A DNA stretch of 64,000 bases from Thalassobacter stenotrophicus (GCF_001458315.1 NZ_CYRX01000031.1:248001-312000); one strand, 5' to 3'. Shown: positions 18,630 to 29,471, numbered from the stretch's first letter. Numbers and translations: made by a program. Notes: generated by a model not told the origin, from the sequence alone.

Positions 18630-20210
18630 ATGACATTAAACCTCTCCATGCCCGGCGCTGAGGCCGAGCTGAAACCCCGCATCACCGTTTTTGGTGTTGG
18701 CGGAGCCGGTGGCAACGCGGTCAACAACATGATCGAAAAGGAACTGGAGGGCGTTGAATTCGTCGTGGCGAACACGGACGCGCAAGCTCTGCAAAACTCC
18801 AAGTCCTCGGCACGCATCCAGATGGGTGTGAAAGTGACCGAAGGTTTGGGTGCTGGCGCACGCCCCGCCGTGGGTGCATCCGCCGCTGAAGAAACGATCG
18901 AAGAAATCGTTGACCAGCTGGCAGGCGCGCACATGTGCTTTATCACCGCCGGTATGGGTGGCGGCACCGGTACGGGTGCGGCCCCGATCATCGCTCAGGC
19001 GGCCCGCGAATTGGGCGTGCTGACTGTTGGTGTTGTGACCAAACCGTTCCAGTTTGAGGGCGGCAAGCGGATGCGTCAGGCCGAAGAGGGTGTCGAAGCC
19101 CTGCAAAAGGTCGTTGATACGCTGATCATCATTCCCAACCAGAACCTGTTCCGCCTGGCCAACGAAAAAACCACCTTCACCGAGGCCTTTAGCCTTGCGG
19201 ATGACGTGCTTTACCAAGGCGTCAAAGGCGTGACTGACCTGATGGTACGCCCAGGCCTGATCAACCTCGACTTCGCCGATGTGCGCGCTGTCATGGATGA
19301 AATGGGCAAAGCCATGATGGGCACCGGCGAAGCCACGGGCGAAGATCGCGCCGTGCAGGCCGCTGAGAAGGCCATCGCCAACCCACTGCTGGACGAAATT
19401 TCGCTGCGTGGCGCCAAGGGCGTCCTGATCAACATCACAGGCGGCTATGACCTGACCCTGTTCGAACTGGACGAAGCCGCCAACCGCATCCGCGAAGAGG
19501 TCGACCCAGACGCGAACATCATCGTGGGTTCCACAATGGACCCGTCGATGGAAAACGTGATGCGCGTAAGCGTTGTGGCTACTGGCATTGATGCGCTTGA
19601 AAACCGCTCGGAAATGCCCCTGCCCCGTCGCCGCATGGCGGAGCCAATCTCAGCCGCGAGCGCTGAGGCCGCAGTCGAAGCTGTGACCGAGCCTGTGGCC
19701 GCACAAGCCGCACCGGTTGAGGCAGCGCCCGCACCGCAAGCAGCTCCACAAGAGCCAAGCTTTTTCGACTCGATGGAAATGAATGATCACCAGGACAACC
19801 CTGAGAACATTCTCAGCTCGGACGACCTGCCGCCCCCGGCCTACCAGCCCGCGCCAGAACCGGCTCGTTCGGCCGCATTCGCAGAGCCCGAGTCCGAAGC
19901 CTATGTGGCAGAGCCTCGTGCCGCAGCACCCGGCCCATCGCCCGAGCAAATGGCGCAGCTGCGCGCAGCGGTCGTCCGCGGTGAGCGCAGAGGCGCACCT
20001 GCACCCACATCTGAGCCTGAAAAGGCACGGTTTGGTGGGATCGGTGGTCTGATCGGTCGCATGACAGGTCACACCGAAGAGCCCCCCATGACCGCACACC
20101 GCCCCAGCCAACAGGCTGGCGGAACGGCTCATCGTGGTGAAACATCCACCGATAATGCCGAGGATGACCGGATCGAAATCCCCGCATTCCTCCGCCGTCA
20201 GGCGAATTAA
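18630..20210 (+). CDS. ftsZ: Cell division GTPase FtsZ
   Basis: A 526-residue tubulin homologue that forms the Z ring. The GTPase domain shows [15 protein letters not shown], the tubulin signature [16 protein letters not shown] and the T7-loop region [12 protein letters not shown] long Ala/Pro/Glu-rich disordered linker (about 325-500) is typical of alphaproteobacteria. The conserved C-terminal tail [13 protein letters not shown] binds FtsA and other partners. The ATG at 18630 matches the family start (MTLNLSMP); an upstream in-frame ATG would add 24 unrelated residues. Confidence 0.98.
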   Translation: MTLNLSMPGAEAELKPRITVFGVGGAGGNAVNNMIEKELEGVEFVVANTDAQALQNSKSSARIQMGVKVTEGLGAGARPAVGASAAEETIEEIVDQLAGAHMCFITAGMGGGTGTGAAPIIAQAARELGVLTVGVVTKPFQFEGGKRMRQAEEGVEALQKVVDTLIIIPNQNLFRLANEKTTFTEAFSLADDVLYQGVKGVTDLMVRPGLINLDFADVRAVMDEMGKAMMGTGEATGEDRAVQAAEKAIANPLLDEISLRGAKGVLINITGGYDLTLFELDEAANRIREEVDPDANIIVGSTMDPSMENVMRVSVVATGIDALENRSEMPLPRRRMAEPISAASAEAAVEAVTEPVAAQAAPVEAAPAPQAAPQEPSFFDSMEMNDHQDNPENILSSDDLPPPAYQPAPEPARSAAFAEPESEAYVAEPRAAAPGPSPEQMAQLRAAVVRGERRGAPAPTSEPEKARFGGIGGLIGRMTGHTEEPPMTAHRPSQQAGGTAHRGETSTDNAEDDRIEIPAFLRRQAN

Positions 20211-20237
20211 CGCCGGGTTAACCCGTCACGACTTCTG

Positions 20238-20274
20238 AAGAAGCGGCTGTGGATAACAGCCGCTTCTTTCTTTT
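20238..20274 (+). terminator. Rho-independent terminator after ftsZ
   Basis: AAGAAGCGGCTGT (20238-20250) pairs with ACAGCCGCTTCTT (20256-20268) around GGATA, followed by a T-rich tract broken by one C. It closes the murB-ftsZ run 27 bases after the stop, so lpxC probably has its own promoter in the 168 bases that follow. Confidence 0.92.
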
Positions 20275-20442
20275 CATATCAGCGACTTAAATATGGTTAC
20301 GCCGCAGAGCGGCAATTTTCCGCCGATGGGTTTTAGCAATGTTGCAGGGCGTCACAAACCGTTAATTGCGGCATAATCCAGCAGCAGATAGCACACTGGT
20401 CAAATGTCAGCGGGGCAAACCTCGCGTTTATTGGGGCACCGC

Positions 20443-21360
20443 GTGCAAACAACTCTCAAATCTCTGATCCGCTTTACTGGCGTTGGCCTTCACTCGGGCG
20501 CTCCGGTACGCATGACGATACATCCGGCCTCGGCGTCCTACGGGATATGGTTCCGCCGGACGGACGTTGCGGACAGGGATGCGATGATCCCTGCGCGCTA
20601 CAATTCGGCGGTACAATCCCCGCTGTGTACCCGCTTGGTAAATGCTGATGGCATCGAGGTTTCGACGGTCGAGCATGTGATGGCTGCACTTGCTGGCTGC
20701 GGCGTGCACAACGCCCTGCTCGAAATTGATGGTCCAGAGGTCCCGATCTTGGATGGCTCCGCTGCTCTTTTCGTTGAAGCGATCATGAAACGCGGCCTTC
20801 AGGTGTTGGATGCACCCGTACACGCGATTGAAGTTCTGCGCCAAGTCAGTGTGACACAAGGTGATAGCACCGCGACCCTCTCTCCTGCCAAAACGACTGA
20901 GATGGATTTTTCCATCGACTTCACGGACGCCGCTATCGGCCACCAAGAAAAGCGGTTGGTACTGGCGAACGGGACGTTCGTGCGCGAGCTCGCAAACAGC
21001 CGGACATTCTGCCGCCAAGCCGATGTGGAGATGATGCGCGAAAATGGCCTTGCCCTTGGTGGGACCTATGACAACGCCGTCGTCGTCGATGGCGACCAAG
21101 TGCTGTCACCCGGCGGTTTGCGCCACGCGGACGAAGCCGTACGTCATAAAATGCTCGACGCACTTGGCGATCTGGCACTGGCTGGGGCCCCGCTTTTGGG
21201 GCGTTACACTGGCGTTCGTGCGGGCCACACTCTGACAAACAAACTGCTGCACGCGCTGTTCGCCGATCCACTGGCCTACCGCATTGTGACGTGCACGCAA
21301 ACACAGCTCGACAATCTGCCCGGCGCAGGCCTGCACATGTCGGATTTGGCTGCCGTTTGA
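20443..21360 (+). CDS. lpxC: UDP-3-O-acyl-N-acetylglucosamine deacetylase
   Basis: A 305-residue zinc amidase, the committed step of lipid A synthesis. Family N-terminus QTTLKSLIRFTGVGLHSG; zinc ligands in STVEHVMAAL (His) and in HKMLDALGDLAL (His, Asp); ILDGSAALFVEAI and RTFC motifs are also visible. I use the GTG at 20443 because LpxC proteins begin at this point and GGGGCACC lies upstream; the ATG at 20404 would add 13 residues and has no ribosome site. Confidence 0.96.
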   Translation: MQTTLKSLIRFTGVGLHSGAPVRMTIHPASASYGIWFRRTDVADRDAMIPARYNSAVQSPLCTRLVNADGIEVSTVEHVMAALAGCGVHNALLEIDGPEVPILDGSAALFVEAIMKRGLQVLDAPVHAIEVLRQVSVTQGDSTATLSPAKTTEMDFSIDFTDAAIGHQEKRLVLANGTFVRELANSRTFCRQADVEMMRENGLALGGTYDNAVVVDGDQVLSPGGLRHADEAVRHKMLDALGDLALAGAPLLGRYTGVRAGHTLTNKLLHALFADPLAYRIVTCTQTQLDNLPGAGLHMSDLAAV

Positions 21361-21471
21361 TCACGGACCAGACGTCCAATCCCACTTTTGTCCCTACACG
21401 TCCTATGCTAGACCTTGTACAAGTTCTCGACCAAGGGAACGGCACCTGACAGGGCAAGAGGCCAAGATCGA

Positions 21472-22302
21472 ATGATAGGCGGGAAATCCATACTGCTGAG
21501 TGCGGCCCTCGTGGCGCTTTTGTCGGCGTGTTCGCAAGGCCCAACAGATGCCGAAGTGCTGCAAAGCCTTGGTCCTCAAGAAATCTTTCAGCGCGCCGAA
21601 GTGCAATTGGCCAGCGATGATCCAGAAGAAGCCGCGCGCCTGTTCAATGAGGTTGAGCGGCTCTATCCCTATTCCGATTGGGCCAAACGCGCCCTGATCA
21701 TGGCGGCGTTTTCTTATCACACCGATGGCGACTACGAGAATTCTCGCGCCGCCGCCCAGCGGTTCATCGACTTCTACCCCGCGGACGAAGACGCAGCCTA
21801 TGCGCAGTACCTGCTGGCGCTGTCCTACTATGATCAGATCGACCAAGTGGGCCGCGACCAAGGTCTCACGTTCCAAGCGCTCCAAGCTTTGCGCACTGTG
21901 ATTGAGCGCTACCCCGGCTCGGAATACGCGCGCTCTTCGATCCTAAAATTCGACCTCGCGTTTGACCACCTTGCGGCCAAAGAGATGGAAATCGGGCGCT
22001 ATTATCTCAAGCGCGGGCACTACCCCGCCGCCATCAACCGCTTCCGCGCCGTTGTCCAAGACTTTGAGACCACAAGCCACACACCCGAAGCATTGATGCG
22101 CTTGGTTGAAGCCTACCTCAGCCTTGGCCTGCGGGATGAGGCACAGACCGCCGGTGCGATCCTCGGCTATAACTTCCAAAGCTCGCCTTTCTATGACGAT
22201 GCCTTCAAGCAGTTGACCGGTCAGGGGCTGGATGCAGCCCCGCGCGGCACCGGCTGGTTGGTCGACATTTATCGCCGCACAATCCGTGGCGCGTGGTTGT
22301 AA
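21472..22302 (+). CDS. bamD: Outer membrane assembly lipoprotein BamD
   Basis: A 276-residue TPR lipoprotein of the BAM complex that inserts beta-barrels. The signal peptide ends in a lipobox LLSAC with Cys20 as the lipidated residue. TPR-like helices follow (about 40-245), including YPYSDWAKRALIMAAFSYH and GRYYLKRGHYPAAINRF, the latter a strong BamD/ComL signature. An in-frame ATG 57 bases upstream would push the signal peptide inward and is rejected. It lies 43 bases ahead of recN, a usual pair in this family. Confidence 0.95.
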   Translation: MIGGKSILLSAALVALLSACSQGPTDAEVLQSLGPQEIFQRAEVQLASDDPEEAARLFNEVERLYPYSDWAKRALIMAAFSYHTDGDYENSRAAAQRFIDFYPADEDAAYAQYLLALSYYDQIDQVGRDQGLTFQALQALRTVIERYPGSEYARSSILKFDLAFDHLAAKEMEIGRYYLKRGHYPAAINRFRAVVQDFETTSHTPEALMRLVEAYLSLGLRDEAQTAGAILGYNFQSSPFYDDAFKQLTGQGLDAAPRGTGWLVDIYRRTIRGAWL

Positions 22303-22345
22303 CCGGGGGGTGGGCCTGACCCCACCTAACACGAGGCTCGATTAG

Positions 22346-24004
22346 ATGCTGCGCGCGCTCGATATCCGAAATATGCTCATTATCGACCACTTGGAACTGG
22401 CGTTTCAGCCGGGTCTGAATGTGCTGACCGGTGAAACCGGTGCGGGCAAATCCATTTTGCTCGACTCGTTGGGGTTTGTACTTGGCTGGCGCGGGCGGGC
22501 GGAATTGGTGCGCGCGGGCGCCGATCAGGGTGAGGTCGTTGCCGAATTTGCGCTTGGTCCCAATCATGCGGCTCATGCGATTTTGCAAGAAGCCGGCCTG
22601 CCGGATGAAGACGACACGCTGATCCTACGCCGCGTCAACACGCGTGACGGGCGCAAGACGGCTTGGGTCAATGATCGTCGGTGTTCGGGTGAGGTGCTGC
22701 GCGCTTTGTCGGAAACACTGGTGGAATTGCACGGGCAACACGACGATCGCGGCCTTTTGAATACTCGCGGCCACCGTACATTGTTGGACAGTTTCGCGGG
22801 CTCTGCTGCACTGCTGGCGGATGTCCGAACCGCTTGGCGGGCTCACGCGGCGGCTGAAACGGCGTTGAACAAGGCCGAGGCGCTGTTGGCCGAAACCAGC
22901 GCCGAAGAGGAATACCTGCGCCACGCAGCCGCCGAGCTAGAGGCGCTAGACCCACAACCGGGTGAAGACGACACACTCGATACCCGCCGCCGGATGATGC
23001 AGGGCGCAGAACGTATCCGGGAGGATGTCACCAAAGGCCTTGAGGCTATTGGCGTCAACGGGGCTGAGGGCCGGATGAGCGACGCTGTGCGCTGGCTGGA
23101 TGGGGCGCGTGATAAAGCGGAGGGTGCGCTAGACGCCGCATTGGATGCCTTAGGCCGCGCGCAGGTCGAATTGGGTGAGGCACAGGCCGGGGTTGAGGCC
23201 TGCCTCGATCAATTGTCCTTTGATCCGTTTGAGTTGGAAACGGTTGAGGAGCGGCTCTTTGCCCTTCGGGCGCTTGCACGCAAACACGATGTATCCCCCG
23301 AGGAATTGCCCGCATTGGCGGCGAATTTACGCGCCAAACTGGATGCGCTGGACGCGTCTGAGGGCGATATCGCCACCCTACGTCGCGCCGTGACGGATAC
23401 CGGTGCGGATTATGACGCCGCCGCCATGACCCTATCGGACCTGCGCGCCAAAGCCGCCAAACGGCTGGACGCTGCCATGGCTGCCGAACTCGCCCCGCTC
23501 AAAATGGAGCGCGCCGTGTTCGTCACCCGCCTGACAGAGGCCCCCAAAGGCCCCGAGGGCATAGATGCCATTGCCTTTGAGGTCGCCACCAACCCCGGCG
23601 CCCCCGCAGGACCCTTGAACAAGATCGCCTCGGGCGGGGAATTGTCGCGGTTTTTGCTGGCGCTAAAGGTGTGTTTGGCTGGCGATGATCTGTCGACCAC
23701 GATGATCTTTGATGAAATCGACCGCGGTGTCGGCGGCGCGACGGCGGATGCCGTGGGCCGCAGGCTCAAGGCGCTAGCGGATGGTGGGCAAGTGTTGGTT
23801 GTGACCCACTCACCGCAAGTTGCCGCCCTAGGCGCGCACCACTGGCAGGTCGCCAAGCGCGTCGTGGATGAGGCTACATTATCCAGCGTCACGCCCCTTG
23901 GTGATGACGCACGCCTTGATGAAATCGCCCGAATGTTGGCGGGTGACACCATCACGGAAGCCGCACGCGCCGCCGCACAAGCCTTGCTCGACGCGGCGCA
24001 ATAG
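22346..24004 (+). CDS. recN: DNA repair protein RecN
   Basis: A 552-residue SMC-like ATPase for double-strand break repair. Walker A GETGAGKSILLDSLGF near the start, a long coiled-coil region (about 155-360), the ABC signature IASGGELSRFLLALK and Walker B MIFDEIDRGVGG near the end. It is the last gene of the plus-strand block and converges with murC, the stops only 6 bases apart with no terminator between them. Confidence 0.97.
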   Translation: MLRALDIRNMLIIDHLELAFQPGLNVLTGETGAGKSILLDSLGFVLGWRGRAELVRAGADQGEVVAEFALGPNHAAHAILQEAGLPDEDDTLILRRVNTRDGRKTAWVNDRRCSGEVLRALSETLVELHGQHDDRGLLNTRGHRTLLDSFAGSAALLADVRTAWRAHAAAETALNKAEALLAETSAEEEYLRHAAAELEALDPQPGEDDTLDTRRRMMQGAERIREDVTKGLEAIGVNGAEGRMSDAVRWLDGARDKAEGALDAALDALGRAQVELGEAQAGVEACLDQLSFDPFELETVEERLFALRALARKHDVSPEELPALAANLRAKLDALDASEGDIATLRRAVTDTGADYDAAAMTLSDLRAKAAKRLDAAMAAELAPLKMERAVFVTRLTEAPKGPEGIDAIAFEVATNPGAPAGPLNKIASGGELSRFLLALKVCLAGDDLSTTMIFDEIDRGVGGATADAVGRRLKALADGGQVLVVTHSPQVAALGAHHWQVAKRVVDEATLSSVTPLGDDARLDEIARMLAGDTITEAARAAAQALLDAAQ

Positions 24005-24010
24005 CAGCAG

Positions 24011-25417
24011 TTAGCTGGCCGCGAGGCGCGCTGGCAGACCGTTGGCCCAAGCCGAAATCGTACCCGCCCCGAGGCAGATGATAATATCGCCCTCGCGCGC
24101 CTGTTCCCGCACCAAACGCTCCAGATCATCCTCGGAGGTGACGGCCCGCGCGTGACGATGGCCATGGCGGATCAACCCTGCCACAAGATCATCGCGGCCC
24201 GCGCCCTCGATCGGGTCCTCACCAGCGGCAAAAACCTCACCGATGCCGACAACATCCGCATCATTGAAGCAGCTGCAAAAATCATCAAACAGCGTATGGA
24301 GCCGCGAGAACCGGTGCGGCTGGTGAACCGCAATCACCCTGCCCCCGTCGCCCACGCTTTGACGAGCGGCACGCAGCACCGCTGCGATCTCAACAGGGTG
24401 ATGACCGTAGTCGTCAATGATCGGAATGCCCTTCCACTCACCGACTTTGGTAAAGCGGCGGTTAACACCCTTGAAGGCCGCAAGACCTTGTTTAATCTGC
24501 TCCAGTGTCATGCCAAGGTGCCGCCCCACCGCAACCCCGGCGAGCGCGTTTGACACGTTGTGATCGCCCGGCATCGGCAATGTGCAATCCTTGATCACCT
24601 CTTCCTCGGCCTGAAGATGGATGTCAAAATGCGCCACACCCGCCTCAAACGTTAGGTTCATCGCCCGCACATCCGCCTGCGCGTTGAAACCAAACGTCAT
24701 GACGCGACGGTCCGTAATCCGACCAACCAGCGCCTGCACCTCGGGGTGGTCGGTGCAGCACACGGCCAGCCCATAGAACGGAATGTTAGAGACAAAATCG
24801 TCAAAACCCGCCCGCAGGTTTTCGATGGTGCCCCAATGTTCCATGTGTTCGGGGTCGATATTGGTGACGATCGCGATTGTTGCGGGCAAGCGGTTGAACG
24901 TCCCGTCGCTCTCATCTGCTTCGACCACCATCCATTCACCCGACCCCATGCGCGCATTGCTGTCATAGGCGTGAATGATCCCGCCGTTGATCACGGTTGG
25001 GTCGATCCCGCCCTCGTCCAAGAGAGCTGCGACCATCGTCGTTGTCGTCGTTTTGCCGTGGGTCCCGGCGACCGCAATGTTGGACTTCAACCGCATCAGT
25101 TCGGCCAACATTTCGGCACGGCGCACGACGGGCAGCCCGTTCAGGCGCGCGGCGTCCAGCTCGGGGTTGCCCGGTTTGATCGCGCTTGAGATCACGACAA
25201 CCTCCGCGCCCTCAAGGTTTTTGGCGCGTTGACCAACGAAAACCGTGGCCCCCAAGGCCTCAAGGCGCTTGGTGATCTTGCTCGCCTTTAGGTCAGAGCC
25301 TTGAACGGTATAGCCGTGCTCAACCAACACCTCTGCAATGCCCGACATGCCGATGCCACCGATGCCCACAAAGTGAATGGGCCCCAGCGCCTGGGGCAGT
25401 TTGGTTGCAGTGTTCAT
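24011..25417 (-). CDS. murC: UDP-N-acetylmuramate--L-alanine ligase
   Basis: A 468-residue Mur ligase that adds L-Ala to UDP-MurNAc. The N-terminal Rossmann motif is [18 protein letters not shown], the ATP loop [17 protein letters not shown], and [11 protein letters not shown] and [10 protein letters not shown] complete the Mur core. AGGAGC precedes the ATG, which overlaps the murG stop by 3-4 bases. In relatives murC is followed by DUF2484-murB; here those lie 10 kb away on the other strand. Confidence 0.97.
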   Translation of the reverse strand: MNTATKLPQALGPIHFVGIGGIGMSGIAEVLVEHGYTVQGSDLKASKITKRLEALGATVFVGQRAKNLEGAEVVVISSAIKPGNPELDAARLNGLPVVRRAEMLAELMRLKSNIAVAGTHGKTTTTTMVAALLDEGGIDPTVINGGIIHAYDSNARMGSGEWMVVEADESDGTFNRLPATIAIVTNIDPEHMEHWGTIENLRAGFDDFVSNIPFYGLAVCCTDHPEVQALVGRITDRRVMTFGFNAQADVRAMNLTFEAGVAHFDIHLQAEEEVIKDCTLPMPGDHNVSNALAGVAVGRHLGMTLEQIKQGLAAFKGVNRRFTKVGEWKGIPIIDDYGHHPVEIAAVLRAARQSVGDGGRVIAVHQPHRFSRLHTLFDDFCSCFNDADVVGIGEVFAAGEDPIEGAGRDDLVAGLIRHGHRHARAVTSEDDLERLVREQAREGDIIICLGAGTISAWANGLPARLAAS

Positions 25418-26511
25418 TGGCGCGCTCCTGTGTGTGCAAGCTCTTGGACCAAGGCGCCAAGCGCTTGGGCGGCATCCATACGCCCCTGCCCCCGCGCCGC
25501 AATGGCCATTTTCTGTGCCCCCTCGGGGCTGCTCAAGACCGTGGCGATCTGCTCGGCCAAGGCTGCGGGGGTAAATCTGCTTTCGGGCATCATGATCGCG
25601 GCGTTCGCATCCACAAGGCCGCGCGCGTTGGCGGTTTGGTGATCCCCTGTGGCCGCGGCGAATGGCACAAGAATTGAGGGCCGCCCAATCGCGCTGATAT
25701 CCGCAACGGTCGAGGCGCCCGAGCGGGAGATGACCAATTGCGCCTCAGTGAAGCGTTTGGGGATATCGTCAAAGAACGGCGCGACCTCGGCCCGGACATC
25801 AATGTCCGCATAGGCTTGGGTGACGCGGGCGATATCCTCAGCGCGGGCCTGTTGTTCGACCTTGATCTGGCCCCGCAGCGCGGCGGGCAATTGGCCAATG
25901 GCTGCCGGCACCACATCCGACAGGATGCGCGCCCCCTGCGAACCGCCAACGACGACGATGCGCAGCGGATAATCCCCCGGTGGGATGTAGCCCGCACCCG
26001 CACGTTCTGCGATGGCTGCACGAACCGGATTGCCGACGTGCACGGGCTCGACGCCCTCGGGCACAGCCACGGGCCACGTTCCTGCAGCGACAACAGACAC
26101 GCGCGCTGCCAGCAGCGTGTTCACGCGGCCCAGCACCCCGTTTTGTTCGTGAATAATCGTGGGCAGTTTCATAAGAACCGCCGCACCAAGTGCCGGGATC
26201 GAAGGATAACCGCCAAAGCCCACAACCACCGCAGGCCGGTCACGTTTGAAATCGGCGCGCGCGGCCAATACCCCGCGCAAGATACGAAATGGCACCAGCG
26301 CCTTGGCCAGCACCCCACCGCGCGCAAAGGTTGCCGAGGATACCACGCGTCTTTCGACAGCATCCGGAAAACCGCCCGCATAGCGCGCGCCACGGGCATC
26401 AGTGGACAAGACCACCCGCCAGCCGCGCGCCAACATATCCTCAGCCAAGGCCTGCGCAGGAAACATATGCCCGCCCGTGCCGCCCGCAGCGATGACCAAC
26501 AACGGGCCCAT
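25414..26511 (-). CDS. murG: UDP-GlcNAc--undecaprenyl-PP-MurNAc-pentapeptide transferase
   Basis: A 365-residue GT-B transferase that makes lipid II on the inner membrane face. The N-terminal glycine loop is [18 protein letters not shown]; the C-terminal nucleotide-binding domain shows [16 protein letters not shown] and [18 protein letters not shown] with the donor-binding glutamate region nearby. The ATG at 26511 overlaps the ftsW stop as TGATG; a TTG one codon earlier also exists. The gene is coupled to ftsW and murC. Confidence 0.97.
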   Translation of the reverse strand: MGPLLVIAAGGTGGHMFPAQALAEDMLARGWRVVLSTDARGARYAGGFPDAVERRVVSSATFARGGVLAKALVPFRILRGVLAARADFKRDRPAVVVGFGGYPSIPALGAAVLMKLPTIIHEQNGVLGRVNTLLAARVSVVAAGTWPVAVPEGVEPVHVGNPVRAAIAERAGAGYIPPGDYPLRIVVVGGSQGARILSDVVPAAIGQLPAALRGQIKVEQQARAEDIARVTQAYADIDVRAEVAPFFDDIPKRFTEAQLVISRSGASTVADISAIGRPSILVPFAAATGDHQTANARGLVDANAAIMMPESRFTPAALAEQIATVLSSPEGAQKMAIAARGQGRMDAAQALGALVQELAHTGARQ

Positions 26512-27671
26512 CAACGGCGCCTCAGCATGTCACCAATTTCGCCTTGGGGCCGCGTGCGGGTAAAGCACAGCAGCATCCCCACGAGAATCCCCATCGCAAT
26601 CAGCGACGAGCCCCCGTAGCTGACGAACGGCAGGGTCATGCCTTTGGCGGGTAAAACCCGCACCGCGACGCCCAAATTGATGAACGCCTGAAGCCCAAAC
26701 AATGTGATCAACCCGGTCCCAGCGAGGCGGATAAACGGATCCCGTTCTCGCATCAGCCGAAAGAGCGAGCGCACCGTGATCAGCGCAAACAATCCGATAA
26801 TGATCCACACGAGGATCAAGCCGTATTCTTCGGCTGCAACGGCGATGATGAAGTCGGTGTGAGCATCCGGCAAGGACCATTTGACCTGTCCCTCATTCAC
26901 GCCTGCGCCGAAAAATCCGCCCTCGCGGATGGCATTCGTGGCGAACCCCATCTGGGTGGTCGGATCGACCTCTGGGTTGAGAAAACCGTCGATGCGGCGC
27001 GCAAAGTGTTCAGACGAGGAATAGGCGACAACGCCCCCTGCCACGACCAACCCGATACAGCCGGTCAGCAAAATCATTGGCGCTCCGGCCACGAAATACA
27101 GCGTCGACCACGCCGCGATGATCAGTGCGGATTGACCAAAGTCCGGCTGTGTCGCCAAAAAACCAACGGTGCAAACGGCGACAATGAAGGAGAACGTCTT
27201 GCCCGGAGGCCCGTTCAACTCTTGGCTCGCGGCCATCAACCACGCGCACAAAATGACGAAGACAGGTTTGAGAAATTCCGAGGGCTGCACCGACACGAAC
27301 CCCAATGAGAACCACCGCGTGGCACCTTTGCCAAAGTCGGTCCCAAAAACCGGCAACATCGCAACCGCCAGAAACGCCGCGAAAAAGCCCAACACACCAA
27401 GCCTGCGCAATTGGGTCGGCGACAGCATCGACACGACCAACATCACCGACAGCGCCATCATGCCAAACACACCCTGCCGCAGCACGTAGTGAAAGGGCAT
27501 CAGGCCATTGCGTTCAGCCAAAGGCGGCGACGCCGCAAAGCCCAGCAAAAGGCCAATCGCAAAAAGGATGAAAATACATGTCAGGGTGACACGGTCCACT
27601 GTGCGCCACCAGCGCGAGAGGATCGCCTCGCCCGGTTGCACGATCACCGTGCCATGGGCCATTTCCGTCAT
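26511..27671 (-). CDS. ftsW: Septal SEDS glycosyltransferase FtsW
   Basis: A 386-residue polytopic SEDS protein, the peptidoglycan polymerase of the division machine that works with FtsI. About ten hydrophobic helices and the SEDS hallmarks [28 protein letters not shown] and the C-terminal [14 protein letters not shown] are present. Two ATG candidates (first residue and residue 4) lack a strong ribosome site. Together with murG and murC it forms a three-gene piece of the dcw cluster, cut off from murD/mraY and from murB. Confidence 0.95.
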   Translation of the reverse strand: MTEMAHGTVIVQPGEAILSRWWRTVDRVTLTCIFILFAIGLLLGFAASPPLAERNGLMPFHYVLRQGVFGMMALSVMLVVSMLSPTQLRRLGVLGFFAAFLAVAMLPVFGTDFGKGATRWFSLGFVSVQPSEFLKPVFVILCAWLMAASQELNGPPGKTFSFIVAVCTVGFLATQPDFGQSALIIAAWSTLYFVAGAPMILLTGCIGLVVAGGVVAYSSSEHFARRIDGFLNPEVDPTTQMGFATNAIREGGFFGAGVNEGQVKWSLPDAHTDFIIAVAAEEYGLILVWIIIGLFALITVRSLFRLMRERDPFIRLAGTGLITLFGLQAFINLGVAVRVLPAKGMTLPFVSYGGSSLIAMGILVGMLLCFTRTRPQGEIGDMLRRR

Positions 27672-27759
27672 GGGATGCCTGCTTTGGTCTAATATGTTCT
27701 GCTCATGCCCATTTTGGGCTTATCCTTTTAACCTACCCCAAAGACAGGCCTGTGGCCAC

Positions 27760-28290
27760 TTAAATGTCCTCTCCTTTGCGCAGCAATTCGCTGAAAAGCT
27801 CTTGGTAAAGGCCGTTGCTGTCGCCACCGCCAAAGGTCTGCGCCCCACCGGAATAAAGTGTGCCATATGTGCGGGCCAGATTGACGGTTTGGATCAACGC
27901 GGAAATGAATTGCTCCCGCTCCAGCGGGCTGAGCGGATGAATAAATGTGCCCCACAACCGCCCGTTGGCAACGGCGTATCGGGCATCAAGCGCTGTGTCG
28001 AAATTGGCCTGCATGAGCCGCATCAATTCGCCCGGCTCCAAACCTTCGGCACTGCGGATCGGGACCATCGCCCGCATACGATCAGCCGCGGGGTCCGAGA
28101 CAATGATGACCGGGATATCCTCAATCGTCAGTTGAAAACCGGTGGCAAATACCTGCGCCTCTGGGTCGATGGTTTGGACAATCGCGCCCATCCGCTCCAG
28201 CGTCATGGCACGTTCTTGCGCATAAGCGGGCGCGGCGAACACAAAGGCCCCAAGGGTAACCGCGATAATCAGGCTGGGCGGAAAGCGCAT
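27760..28290 (-). CDS. Exported protein of unknown function, possible YbjN/CesT-type fold
   Basis: A 176-residue protein with a clear signal peptide (MRFPPSLIIAVTLGAFVFAAPAYAQ, cut after about residue 24). The mature part, about 150 residues, has a helix followed by strand-like segments (FQLTIEDIPVIIVSD) and a helical end, reminiscent of YbjN/type III chaperone-like folds; this fold guess is weak. I do not recognise a motif of function. AGGAGA lies 7 bases before the ATG at 28290; longer in-frame starts put extra basic residues before the signal. It sits alone between cmk and ftsW, in the same direction. Confidence 0.75.
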   Translation of the reverse strand: MRFPPSLIIAVTLGAFVFAAPAYAQERAMTLERMGAIVQTIDPEAQVFATGFQLTIEDIPVIIVSDPAADRMRAMVPIRSAEGLEPGELMRLMQANFDTALDARYAVANGRLWGTFIHPLSPLEREQFISALIQTVNLARTYGTLYSGGAQTFGGGDSNGLYQELFSELLRKGEDI

Positions 28291-28389
28291 ATGAAATCTC
28301 CTGTAGGTCAGGAGAAGCCTAGAACGCACCCAAGCCATCAGACAAACCACAACTTCGTGCGTGGCATGATCGATTACATGAAGTTAAGA

Positions 28390-29019
28390 TCATAAATTAT
28401 TGATAATAAATTCTTTACATGACTGAACATGCGCAACCGCCTTAGCCACAGCCTCTGAAATTGCGAGATCAGAGGTATCAATCACGAGCGCATCATCCGC
28501 TGCAACCAAGGGCGCCTCAATCCGGTCGCGGTCGCGGGCATCGCGGGCCTCTACATCGGCAAGGACCTGTTCCAGCGTAAGGCTCGGGTCCTTTTCTGAA
28601 AGTTCCAGCCAACGACGATGCGCCCGAACTTCGGCGCGCGCAGTGACATAAAGCTTGGCCTCCGCACGTGGGCAAATCACGGTGCCGATGTCGCGCCCGT
28701 CCAGCACCGCGCCCCCTGAGCGCGTGGCAAAAGCCCGCTGAAAATCCACGAGGGCAGCGCGTACATCGGCGATCACTGCGACCTTGCTTGCGGCCTGTGC
28801 CACGGCAGCGGTGCGCAGGCCCTCTGCATTCAGGTCCTCGGCCATCAGTGTCTTCGCGGCCTGAACCGGGTCCATGCCCGCATCCAGCACCTTACGCCCG
28901 ACCGCGCGGTACAGCAGACCCGTGTCCAAATGCCCGAGGTCAAAATACGCGGCCACCGCCTTGGAAATAGTGCCCTTGCCCGCCGCAGCCGGGCCATCAA
29001 TCGCGACCGTAAATCTCAT
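28390..29019 (-). CDS. cmk: Cytidylate kinase
   Basis: A 209-residue (d)CMP kinase. P-loop [17 protein letters not shown], the CMP-binding [10 protein letters not shown], and [20 protein letters not shown] plus the arginine-rich lid are all visible. It overlaps the GFA gene stop by 4 bases. The last nine residues (CKEFIINNL) and the sequence that follows are strikingly AT-rich compared with the rest of the gene, and rpsA, the usual downstream neighbour, is missing; the end may lie at a rearrangement point. Confidence 0.95.
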   Translation of the reverse strand: MRFTVAIDGPAAAGKGTISKAVAAYFDLGHLDTGLLYRAVGRKVLDAGMDPVQAAKTLMAEDLNAEGLRTAAVAQAASKVAVIADVRAALVDFQRAFATRSGGAVLDGRDIGTVICPRAEAKLYVTARAEVRAHRRWLELSEKDPSLTLEQVLADVEARDARDRDRIEAPLVAADDALVIDTSDLAISEAVAKAVAHVQSCKEFIINNL

Positions 29020-29414
29020 GAAGGGACCTCCGGTCCTGATCGGCCCGCCGCGAAACAGGGCAAATCCTCGCCTGCGGTATAGTAGTCGCCCTTATCGGCA
29101 TAGTAGATGTGGCCATCCATGCGCAGCCCCGTTGGTGCATCAAACGCGCCCGCCATCAGATAGACCAATCCATCGTATTCTTCCCAAAACAAATAACTGC
29201 CGCAGGTTCCGCAAAATCCGCGCCGAGCACCGGGTGTACTGTTGTACCATTTCGGCGTGCCGGACAGGGTCACATCGCCCCAAGGTGCGGGCACAGCAGC
29301 GGCGTAGTGGCCGGTTTGTTTGCGGCATTGGGTGCAATGGCACGCGGTCACTGGCCCCAATGCGCCCGTTACCTCGTATGTGATCGCCCCACACAAACAT
29401 CCGCCCCGTTGCAC
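29016..29414 (-). CDS. GFA / CENP-V domain zinc protein
   Basis: A 132-residue protein of the glutathione-dependent formaldehyde-activating (GFA) family. Zinc ligands are visible as CLCG near residue 5, CHCTQC around 27-32 and [11 protein letters not shown] around 70. Most members have no proven formaldehyde role, so function is open. The GTG at 29414 has AGGAAAGGA upstream and gives the usual family N-terminus; an ATG 33 bases earlier adds a basic leader. It is placed between aroA and cmk, which are normally adjacent, and overlaps cmk by 4 bases. Confidence 0.85.
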   Translation of the reverse strand: MQRGGCLCGAITYEVTGALGPVTACHCTQCRKQTGHYAAAVPAPWGDVTLSGTPKWYNSTPGARRGFCGTCGSYLFWEEYDGLVYLMAGAFDAPTGLRMDGHIYYADKGDYYTAGEDLPCFAAGRSGPEVPS

Positions 29415-29471
29415 TGCGCGTTCCTTTCCTGAACCGCGAGGCCCCACACGGGAACCCGCCCCTAAATGTTT

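Noticed and set aside
20404-20442. Upstream ATG as the start of lpxC
   Set aside because: Adds 13 residues not seen in the family and has no ribosome site; the GTG at 20443 fits better, though this is not proven.
27508-28395. 295-codon plus-strand frame over ftsW start and the exported protein
   Set aside because: Overlaps two genes with clear protein features, has no start signal and reads as antisense code.
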